A DNA stretch of 13,443 nucleotides, taken from positions 1-13,443 of the forward strand of contig CADEFG010000062.1 of assembly GCA_902826505.1 (NCBI GenBank), in the 5' to 3' direction. This document shows, one piece after another, positions 8,206 through 13,443 of this stretch. The translations under genes were made by a program, and so were the position numbers. The notes beneath the pieces are model-generated. The model searched no databases. It was given only the letters and a program-made list of their open reading frames with translations, and was not told where the DNA came from. The stretch's first letter is position 1. Every line of letters begins with the position of its first letter. This stretch comes from an uncultured Acidobacteriota bacterium (GTDB taxonomy: Bacteria; Acidobacteriota; Blastocatellia; Pyrinomonadales; Pyrinomonadaceae).

Positions 8206-8280
8206 ATAACGCCGAGTGCGCAAAGATCGCAGAAACAGCTTAAAAATCTCTGCAAACTTTGCGCACTCGGCGTTATATTT
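8206..8280. terminator. Bidirectional terminator hairpin between convergent genes
   Basis: There is a perfect 20-bp inverted repeat, 8206-8225 with 8257-8276, beginning ATAACGCCGAG and ending CTCGGCGTTAT. On the same axis an inner GCAGA/TCTGC stem (8229-8233/8249-8253) extends it. T-rich sequence follows on the + side (ATTTT from 8277), and the - side reads GTTTGTTCTTT. It lies between the stop codons of the lipoprotein gene (8177) and rqcH (8289). The stem is longer than a usual terminator, and the GCGCAAAG/CTTTGCGC wording resembles dispersed palindromic repeats. Confidence 0.72.
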
Positions 8281-8288
8281 TCTGCGCT

Positions 8289-9764
8289 TTATCCGAGATC
8301 GGCTTTCAAATTTGGAATCTGAGGTTCGACCAAAATCGTCTTAAAACTTGCCAAACTAACCAAACCGAGAGCCGCGCCTTTCGGTTTGTTGACAAATTTT
8401 CTCGGCGTATAGTGAACGGCGACTTTCGGCTGTTCGCGCGCGTGGCTGTAAAACGCGGCAAGCTGTGCGGCTTCGAGCAAAGTCGTGGGCGGTATTTCCT
8501 TGCGGTTCGGATTTTTGATGATCACGTGCGAACCCGGATAATCGGCGGCGTGGAGCCATAAATCTGAGGATTTGGCGACGCGAAAGGTTAGAAAATCATT
8601 GTCTTTCGAGGCTTTTCCGACCAGAATTTCAAAATCATCGCTCGAGACGAAGCGCCGCGCGCCCGTAAAGTTTTCGGTCTTTTTATCGCGCAGCTTGACC
8701 GGCAGTTTTTCAGGTTTAGCGCCCAAAACACCGGTCAAATAATCGTCGTCGCCGTCTTCGATCGCTTCTTTTAACCGCGCGTTTTTCTGTTTCAGATTTA
8801 AAATTTCCGCGTCCAGAACCGCCAATCGTTTGGAAACTTCTTCCTTCGCGTTGCGCGCCTTGGTGTAGCGCCGGAAAAACTTTTCGGCATTTTGCGTGAG
8901 CGAATCGTTTTCGTCAATTTCGATCTCGATCGTCGGCACGTTCTCGTCAAAATAATCGACGACCAAAACTTTATCGCCGACCTGTGCGGCGTCCGCCAAA
9001 TTTGCCAGTATCAGATCGCCGAAGCGTTTCCATTTTTCGGCATCGCCGTGATTCGCGAGGTCTTGATTTAATTTTTTGACCAGCTTTTCGCGTTTCGAGA
9101 TTTCCTTGTTTAACTTGCTTTCAGCCGCTCGGGCGCGATCTCGAAAAAGTTTCGCGGCTTCCTGTTCGAGATAAAAATTGTCCAGCGCTTCGGATAATGT
9201 GGCAAAATTGCCTTTTGAAAATATCTCATTTTGGGAAAACCCGCCCGCTAATGCAGACGGTTCTGACCTTTTGATTTCCCGAAACGGCGCCGAATATTTT
9301 CCGCCGATCTCTTGCCCGGTGCCAAAGGTTTCGCGCAATTTGTCGAGAATAAAGCCGTTTTTATCAAGCAGAAAAAGATTCGCCGAACGACCCGTGAACT
9401 GCCCGACGAGCGAATATTTTTCGGTTTGCCCGAGTTCGTTTTGTCCTGAAAAGTCGAGAATTAAAATACGTTCGTTTTCGATTTTTTTGATTGATTGTAA
9501 AACAGAATTCGAGAGTCGTTTTTTGAGAAAAAGCACAAACGAAGGCGGGTTGCCCGATTGTTTTTCAAGATCGCGCAAACGCCGTTTGATCAAATAAATT
9601 CGCGGATTGGCGGGCTCGACGCTGATAAATAAAAAGAGCGATTCATTCAAACGAAAATCAACGGCGAGGCTGAGGCGCGAGAGGTTGAAAATTTTGCCGA
9701 ACTTTTGTCCGATCAAAACGGTTTCAAGTTCGGCGCAAATTTGTTCGAGCGTTTTATTGTTCAC
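8289..9764 (-). CDS. rqcH: NFACT-family ribosome quality control protein RqcH
   Basis: RqcH/NEMF/Rqc2 (NFACT) proteins bind obstructed large ribosomal subunits and, in bacteria, direct C-terminal alanine tailing of stalled chains for proteolysis. In order, the protein shows an NFACT-N region (LIGQKFGKIF, then IYLIKRR), a helix-hairpin-helix area, a charged coiled coil in the middle (about 9140-9050 and 8860-8745), and a C-terminal NFACT-R domain (ILVGKASKDNDF, SSDLWLHAADYPGSHVIIK, VHYTPRKFVNKPKGA). I chose the GTG at 9764 (491 codons). The frame stays open to a TTG at 9785, but that lies inside a heptamer array and adds no family-like sequence. The protein is somewhat shorter than B. subtilis RqcH (about 570). 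At the position I align with the B. subtilis Asp-Arg pair (D97/R98) it reads Glu-Arg (9468-9473). No Shine-Dalgarno is seen; a large RNA hairpin ends 7 nt before the start. Confidence 0.9.
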   Translation of the reverse strand: MNNKTLEQICAELETVLIGQKFGKIFNLSRLSLAVDFRLNESLFLFISVEPANPRIYLIKRRLRDLEKQSGNPPSFVLFLKKRLSNSVLQSIKKIENERILILDFSGQNELGQTEKYSLVGQFTGRSANLFLLDKNGFILDKLRETFGTGQEIGGKYSAPFREIKRSEPSALAGGFSQNEIFSKGNFATLSEALDNFYLEQEAAKLFRDRARAAESKLNKEISKREKLVKKLNQDLANHGDAEKWKRFGDLILANLADAAQVGDKVLVVDYFDENVPTIEIEIDENDSLTQNAEKFFRRYTKARNAKEEVSKRLAVLDAEILNLKQKNARLKEAIEDGDDDYLTGVLGAKPEKLPVKLRDKKTENFTGARRFVSSDDFEILVGKASKDNDFLTFRVAKSSDLWLHAADYPGSHVIIKNPNRKEIPPTTLLEAAQLAAFYSHAREQPKVAVHYTPRKFVNKPKGAALGLVSLASFKTILVEPQIPNLKADLG

Positions 9765-9771
9765 GGCTAAT

Positions 9772-9844
9772 AGTCTAAAGTCCAAAGTCCAAAGTCCAAA
9801 GTCAGGATAAACGACTCTGGACTCTGGACTCTGAACTCTGAACT
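9772..9844 (-). repeat. Inverted pair of heptamer arrays forming a leader hairpin before rqcH
   Basis: One array reads AAAGTCC about four times (9772-9803). The second reads GACTCTG or GAACTCT about four and a half times (9813-9845). They are inverted relative to each other about a 9-nt loop (9804-9812). In RNA of the - strand, which is the sense strand of both flanking genes, I count 32 opposed positions: 25 Watson-Crick pairs, 6 G-U wobbles and 1 mismatch (9776/9840). In + strand RNA the wobbles become A-C mismatches, apart from a U-G at the one failing pair. The array fills nearly all of the 84-bp gap between the RDD gene stop and the rqcH start. Confidence 0.82.
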
Positions 9845-9848
9845 CGAT

Positions 9849-11192
9849 TTAGTATTCTTTGACGACGATCGTTCCCGAAAGCAGATCGGGCGCGGTGCGG
9901 CGTTCGGGATTGAAAAGCGCGGGCAGGAATCCGATTCCGCCGAGCGCGAGCGACGCCAGATAAACGGATGAACTGACCGCTGCCTGGTGAAACGTCGGGT
10001 AATCGTTTTCCTCGATGTCGATCGTTTCGAGCGAAAAGATCTTCATTCCGATCGATTTGCCGAACATTCCGACCGATGTCGTCAGATAAATGAACATGAC
10101 GATCGCGCAGGTCACGAGAAAAGCTAAAAATCCGGCGATGCTCAGCCATTTTCCGCCCGAAAGCATAAACGGTGCGAGCAGGATCAACGAGACAAAAGAG
10201 CCGATTATCAAATCGAAAAGCCCGGCATTAAAGCGCATCGCAAACGGCGCAAGGTCTTCGTTTTCCGTCACTTCTTCGATTTCTTCGATCTCTGAAATCG
10301 CGCCTTCTTCGGCTTTCAGGCGCGTGATCTTGATCATCGGCGCGTCTTTCGTTTCTGCCGCGATTTCCGGCAAATTCCCCGAAACCTTTTCGAGATTGGT
10401 CGAAATTATCGCCGAATTCGGCAGCGGTTTTAATTTGTTGGTGTCGAATTCCTTCTTTTCGATGATCGGCAAATCTTCAAATTTTGGAATCGCCGGAACG
10501 TTTTGGGCGGTTTTTATTTCCGGCGTTTTTATTTCCGCCGGTTTCGGCATCACCTCGGCATTTTTGGTCGCGATATAAAACGGATAATTTTTATTCGGGG
10601 CTTCCTTCGTCTTCGGCGCAGATTCCGTTAAATCTTCCGCCAAAAAACGTTTGCGCGATTCTTCGATCCGCCGCAAGGCATTCGCCAGTTTCGGATTGGC
10701 GTTGGTCACCGGCGCGGCGGCTTCCTCAATGTATTCCGCCTTTAAAGCGTTGGCGCCGCTGGTCGGCAAATTGACGCGGCTGACCGAAGGTTTGGCTTCG
10801 ATCTGCTGATGGGAAACGGCATCGACATTGTCAACGCGTTTGCGAACCGCGTTCTGCAATTGCAAACGCCACTCGGGAAGCGTCGCGTTTTTATTTTGAA
10901 ATTCAACCAGCGTCGGGCTGGTCGGTTTCGCGACGATCTCCGTCGTATTGGTTTTAACGGCGGCGGGCGGCGGCGGTTTCGGAACCGGTTGTGTTTTTGG
11001 TTTTGTCAGCATCGGCATATTTGATTTTTCAATCAGGGGCGGATTTTGTTTAACTTCTAACTTTAACGGTTTCGGGGCAATTAAAATTTTGTCTTTGAGA
11101 TCTTCGCGGACCGAATCGTTCATCATCGCTCCGCAACTCGGACAAATTGATAATGTTGGCGCAAGATTTCGATTACAAACAGGACAATTCAT
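9849..11192 (-). CDS. Zinc-ribbon RDD-family membrane protein
   Basis: This 447-residue protein starts with a CxxC...CxxC zinc ribbon (C3, C6, C17, C20). A long hydrophilic region of low complexity follows (about 30-310): Pro-rich at 50-80, Lys/Glu-rich later, with an acidic run EIEEIEEVTE just before the membrane part. The C-terminal domain (about 315-447) is of RDD type: FAMRFNAGLFD with R320 and D327, two hydrophobic segments (about 326-342 and 351-370), the GMFGKSIGMKIF loop, a third hydrophobic segment (about 404-425), and the RRTAPDLLSGTIVV end with D436. RDD proteins are small membrane proteins, a few implicated in ion transport, and most have no known role. With the domain at the C-terminus, the zinc ribbon and linker are probably cytoplasmic. 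The gene lies 84 bp before rqcH on the same strand. No Shine-Dalgarno is visible before the ATG. Confidence 0.88.
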   Translation of the reverse strand: MNCPVCNRNLAPTLSICPSCGAMMNDSVREDLKDKILIAPKPLKLEVKQNPPLIEKSNMPMLTKPKTQPVPKPPPPAAVKTNTTEIVAKPTSPTLVEFQNKNATLPEWRLQLQNAVRKRVDNVDAVSHQQIEAKPSVSRVNLPTSGANALKAEYIEEAAAPVTNANPKLANALRRIEESRKRFLAEDLTESAPKTKEAPNKNYPFYIATKNAEVMPKPAEIKTPEIKTAQNVPAIPKFEDLPIIEKKEFDTNKLKPLPNSAIISTNLEKVSGNLPEIAAETKDAPMIKITRLKAEEGAISEIEEIEEVTENEDLAPFAMRFNAGLFDLIIGSFVSLILLAPFMLSGGKWLSIAGFLAFLVTCAIVMFIYLTTSVGMFGKSIGMKIFSLETIDIEENDYPTFHQAAVSSSVYLASLALGGIGFLPALFNPERRTAPDLLSGTIVVKEY

Positions 11193-11234
11193 AGATTTTA
11201 AAAGATTTATATACCAGAAATGTTATCCAGCGAG

Positions 11235-11250
11235 ATTAGGGAAACCTAAT
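11235..11250. promoter_or_regulatory. ATTAGG-GAAA-CCTAAT palindrome upstream of the RDD gene
   Basis: A perfect 6-bp inverted repeat with a GAAA spacer lies 43-58 bp upstream of the RDD gene ATG. It may be an operator or a small RNA hairpin. A related sequence, GGTTAGAAAAACCTAAC, sits at 7282-7298. A TATATAAA-like stretch (- strand, about 11205-11212) downstream of it could be a -10 region. Confidence 0.35.
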
Positions 11251-11283
11251 GAAATGAACAATACTGAGGGCATACTATCAGAA

Positions 11284-11298
11284 ACTACTTTAAGTAGT
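11284..11298. promoter_or_regulatory. ACTACTT-T-AAGTAGT palindrome
   Basis: A perfect 7-bp inverted repeat with a single central base lies about 92-106 bp upstream of the RDD gene start. Its symmetry and size fit a binding site for a dimeric regulator. No regulator gene is in the window, so the role is a guess. Confidence 0.35.
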
Positions 11299-11381
11299 CA
11301 ATAGTAAAGTTAAGAAAAATTTAAACTTTTAGCGGATTTTTTGAAAAAATTGCCGGACAGATTCCGATTGTTTACACAATT

Positions 11382-11413
11382 AATCCAAAATCCAAAATCC
11401 AAAATCCAAAATC
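11382..11413. repeat. Heptamer array (AAAATCC) at the 3' end of the DUF2203 gene
   Basis: About four and a half head-to-tail copies of AAAATCC run into the stop codon of the DUF2203 gene (11412-11414). The unit differs by one base from the AAAGTCC unit at 9772-9803. Such heptamers are known as short tandem repeats between genes in filamentous cyanobacteria; here they occur at two separate 3' flanks. Confidence 0.85.
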
Positions 11414-11789
11414 AGAGCGGTTTTCGTCCGGCAAATCCGTCTTCGATCTCGTGCCACCATTCGATCTCTTCGCCTTCGCCGAGCTGCCAGCAGAGCAGAA
11501 TGACGCGCCCTTCGCGCATCGTCGGAAAATCGATCAAACCGCGCGTGTAATCTTTGAGCTGGACGCCGAGCTCGTGAAGTTCGGTCGTGATTTTCCCGAG
11601 CTCGTAAAGCACGCGGACATAATTCGAGCCGCCTTCCATTCCGCCGCCGCCGAGCTCTGCCGCCGCTGCTGCTTCGTGCGCCGCTTCACGAAATGTCGCA
11701 ATTGACGCATAAAAATCGCGAATTTGTTGAAGCTTCGGTCGCACGGTCGTTAATAATTCATTGGCTTCCTGAAGCGTAAAAACTTTCAT
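11412..11789 (-). CDS. DUF2203 family protein
   Basis: This 125-residue protein matches the DUF2203 family as I know it. It starts with the MKVFTLQEANELL helix. An Ala-rich helical stretch follows (about 33-46) with a GGGG break (47-50). The typical C-terminal block then runs GLIDFPTMREGR, VILLCWQLGE and WWHEIEDGFAGRKPL. The function of the family is unknown. The protein is small, soluble and mostly helical, with no signal peptide. Its ATG overlaps the TGA of the upstream NYN gene (ATGA, 11786-11789), so translation is probably coupled and the two products are likely made together. The stop codon lies inside a heptamer array. Confidence 0.88.
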   Translation of the reverse strand: MKVFTLQEANELLTTVRPKLQQIRDFYASIATFREAAHEAAAAAELGGGGMEGGSNYVRVLYELGKITTELHELGVQLKDYTRGLIDFPTMREGRVILLCWQLGEGEEIEWWHEIEDGFAGRKPL

Positions 11790-12502
11790 CGGTCGTCTTT
11801 GACGCGAACCAGATCGGACAGATCATCCGGTTCTTCGTCCGCAAAACTTTGCTGATAATTTATTTCGTTATTGATTCGCGTAAAACTGTCGTTGCCGTTG
11901 CGAGTCAAAATTTCGGGCGGCGGCATTTCCTCGGGCGGAATAAACGACGGAATATCGTATTGTCCGGGCTGCGACGCGTCTTTGCGGACGAGCTCGGCAA
12001 TATCGCCGAGATCGATAAAAAAGTCCGCGACATCGATCAGGCGCGGCGCGGTGTTCGACCGAAAACCCGCCACTTCGACGCGGCAGCCTTTATACGCGAC
12101 GGCGTTCAGGGCGTAAACAAAATCTTCGTCGCCCGAAACCAAAACCGCCGTATCGTAGCGTCCGGCAAGCGAAAGCATATCGACCGCGATCTCGACATCG
12201 AGATTTGCTTTGCGCGTCCCGTCGTAAAACGTTTTCAGTTCTTTTTGGACGACGCGAAAACCGTTGCGCCGCATCCACAGTAGAAAACCTTGCTGGCGTT
12301 CCGCACCGGCGTCGACGCCCGTGTAGAAAAAGGCGCGGAGCAGCCGACCGTCGCCTAAAAGAACGCGCAGTAATTTGTTGTAATCAATATCAATGTTATG
12401 GAAACGAGCCGCGTGAAAAAGATTATTGCCGTCGATAAAGACAGCCACGCGACCACGATGTCCAAACTGCCAAGATGAACTTGTCGTCGTGTCAAACTGC
12501 AT
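11786..12502 (-). CDS. NYN domain protein, LabA/DUF88-like putative ribonuclease
   Basis: NYN domains are PIN-like nucleases that usually act on RNA. The 238-residue protein shows the expected acidic set: VFIDGNNLFH (D24, N26), LDVEIAVDML (D102, D108) and VSGDEDF (S123, D125, D127), in a domain of about residues 17-175. All the catalytic-type acids are present, so it looks active. The tail (about 176-238) is hydrophilic, with Pro/Glu-rich IPPEEMPPPE and a run of acidic residues near the end, and is probably flexible. The ATG at 12502 is supported by AAGGGG, 9 nt upstream. It is the first gene of a - strand operon with DUF2203 (4-nt overlap). There is no toxin-antitoxin signature, so a housekeeping or RNA-processing role is more likely. 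The RNA target is unknown. Confidence 0.9.
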   Translation of the reverse strand: MQFDTTTSSSWQFGHRGRVAVFIDGNNLFHAARFHNIDIDYNKLLRVLLGDGRLLRAFFYTGVDAGAERQQGFLLWMRRNGFRVVQKELKTFYDGTRKANLDVEIAVDMLSLAGRYDTAVLVSGDEDFVYALNAVAYKGCRVEVAGFRSNTAPRLIDVADFFIDLGDIAELVRKDASQPGQYDIPSFIPPEEMPPPEILTRNGNDSFTRINNEINYQQSFADEEPDDLSDLVRVKDDR

Positions 12503-12511
12503 TGTTTTAAG

Positions 12512-12517
12512 CCCCTT
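12512..12517 (-). promoter_or_regulatory. Ribosome binding site of the NYN gene
   Basis: On the - strand this reads AAGGGG, 9 nt before the ATG at 12502. It is the best Shine-Dalgarno match I saw in the window and fixes the start of the NYN gene. Confidence 0.6.
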
Positions 12518-12763
12518 GCTGAATTTTTAAGGCTGGTTTGACTGGCGGCTAAAACTGAAAAACGAAACGAAATTTCCTAAAAATATTATTTAATACTATG
12601 CTGATTTACTGGTTTTAAATGATAATTGCTTTGGCAAAATATCGATTTTTTTCAAATGATTTTTGTTAAACTAATGTTTCGTCCGGTTTTTTCAGATATT
12701 AATCGCAAGCAAAAAAGCCGTTTATAGTTTGCCCTTTGCATTACGCATCGGTCAAGCAATTTG

Positions 12764-12793
12764 TTTATAAAATGATAACATTTCAGGTATCAT
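12764..12793 (+). promoter_or_regulatory. Possible promoter and operator of the right-edge gene
   Basis: TATCAT (12788-12793) resembles a -10 box. TTTATA (12764-12769) is 18 nt upstream as a weak -35. Transcription would start only a few bases before the ATG at 12804. The -10 is also one arm of the inverted repeat ATGATA (12772-12777) / TATCAT with a 10-nt spacer, which could bind a regulator. Confidence 0.3.
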
Positions 12794-12803
12794 CTTAAAA
12801 AGT

Positions 12804-13443
12804 ATGCACGACGACAATCAACCATCGAACGACGAAAAGTTTTTGAAAAATCTGCCGGTGCAAACCGAAGATATCGCCTTTAAGCCCGAAGAATTGATTT
12901 TATGCACGAAATGCGCGCGCGCCAACCCGCCGACGCGACTGAAATGCTTTTACTGCGCCGCCGAACTCGAACTTTCCGCCGAACAAACCGCGAAGATCGC
13001 GCCCGTTTTGCGGAAACTCGAAAATTGGGAAAACGGTTATAATTTGATTTATCTGCCGCACGGCGAAATGCCGAACGCTGCGGTAACCTCCGAAATCGCA
13101 AAATTTATCGGTGCGGAAACAGAAAACTTGGACGCGGTTTTTGAGGCGAACAAACCGCTGCCGATTGCGCGGACAGAAACCCTCACTGAAGCCGTAATTT
13201 TGCAAAATCGTCTTCACGAATCGGGCTTGCGCTGCTTTACCGTTGCCGACGAGGCGCTGGCGGCGGAGGTTTTACCGAAACGCCTGCGCGGTTTGGAGTT
13301 TGCGGACGACCGGCTTTTGCTGATTCTTTTTAACAACGATGAGGTTGAAACGCTAATTTTGGAAGATATGAACTTGATCGTTTCGGGGGCGATTTTTGAA
13401 AAATCGGTCGAATCGCTCGAAAAACGCAAAAAAGGCGAAAACA
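12804..13443 (+). CDS. Zinc-ribbon protein of unknown function, cut off at the right edge
   Basis: The frame is open from the ATG at 12804 to the window end: 213 codons and no stop. I translated it by hand. After an acidic N-terminus it has a four-cysteine zinc ribbon (C34, C37, C48, C51, in ILCTKCARANP and LKCFYCAAEL). The rest (about 60-213) mixes helices and strands: LENWENGYNLIYLP, then AVILQNRLHESGLRCFTVADE, then RLLLILFNNDE. This could be two related alpha/beta modules, perhaps for binding. There is no signal peptide or membrane segment, so it is probably cytoplasmic. Codon use and composition match the neighbouring genes, and the competing - strand frames in this stretch look like shadows. 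I do not recognise the family. No Shine-Dalgarno precedes the ATG. It diverges from the NYN gene. Confidence 0.82.
   Translation, partial: MHDDNQPSNDEKFLKNLPVQTEDIAFKPEELILCTKCARANPPTRLKCFYCAAELELSAEQTAKIAPVLRKLENWENGYNLIYLPHGEMPNAAVTSEIAKFIGAETENLDAVFEANKPLPIARTETLTEAVILQNRLHESGLRCFTVADEALAAEVLPKRLRGLEFADDRLLLILFNNDEVETLILEDMNLIVSGAIFEKSVESLEKRKKGEN

Larger units (their letters stand above)
12503..12803. other. AT-rich divergent intergenic region
   Basis: This 301-bp region lies between the divergent NYN and right-edge genes. I see no gene in it. It is visibly more AT-rich than the coding sequence. AAATGAT occurs three times (12617-12623, 12654-12660, 12770-12776), twice extended to AAATGATAA. 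CCGGTTTTTT (12683-12692) faces AAAAAAGCCG across an 18-base spacing and could form a weak bulged stem. Promoters for both flanking genes should lie here. Confidence 0.5.

Noticed and set aside
9765..9785. Extension of RqcH to the TTG at 9785
   Set aside because: The extra codons come from the heptamer array and do not resemble the family N-terminus; the GTG at 9764 gives a family-like start.
9772..9845. Repeat array considered as CRISPR
   Set aside because: The units are 7 bp, head to tail with no spacers, and no cas gene is near.
12880..13429. Several - strand open frames at the right edge
   Set aside because: They overlap the + strand frame with zinc-ribbon cysteines, are shorter, overlap each other and look like shadows.

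Overview
The window looks like a chromosomal stretch from a Gram-negative bacterium. My best guess is Acidobacteriota, class Blastocatellia (Pyrinomonadaceae-like). This rests on the gene style: kinase-like and membrane proteins that begin with a CPxC zinc ribbon, an FHA-ABC fusion, an NYN plus DUF2203 pair, intermediate GC content, heptamer arrays between genes, and weak or absent Shine-Dalgarno sequences. The placement is inference and was not tested by any search. I saw no rRNA, tRNA, CRISPR array, transposase or phage gene.

Left part, + strand (1-8177). The window opens inside a TPR-repeat protein (to 1301). Next comes a membrane-anchored protein with a zinc ribbon and a kinase fold whose three key catalytic residues are all changed, so it is probably a pseudokinase (1415-3823). 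A clear intrinsic terminator follows (3849-3881). After it comes a 1076-residue ABCG-type transporter with three N-terminal FHA domains (3951-7181). A pseudokinase beside an FHA-controlled ABC transporter recalls the mycobacterial PknF/Rv1747 pair, but here the kinase partner looks dead. A gap of about 270 bp then holds a nested inverted-repeat element, followed by a TlpA/ResA-like thioredoxin lipoprotein (7449-8177).

Middle (8178-9848). A 20-bp perfect inverted repeat separates the convergent lipoprotein and rqcH genes and probably terminates both. rqcH (NFACT family, ribosome rescue) is on the - strand. Two heptamer arrays in inverted orientation fill the gap upstream of it. In the - strand transcript they would fold into a hairpin of about 32 bp that ends 7 nt before the likely GTG start.

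Right part (9849-13443). On the - strand lie a zinc-ribbon plus RDD membrane protein (9849-11192), then a DUF2203 gene and an NYN/LabA-type nuclease gene that overlap by ATGA and form an operon. A 301-bp AT-rich intergenic region leads to a divergent + strand gene for a zinc-ribbon protein of unknown function. That gene starts at 12804 and runs off the right edge.

The most system-like part is the TPR / pseudokinase / triple-FHA ABC cluster. The most unusual non-coding structures are the rqcH leader hairpin and the 7255-7404 element.
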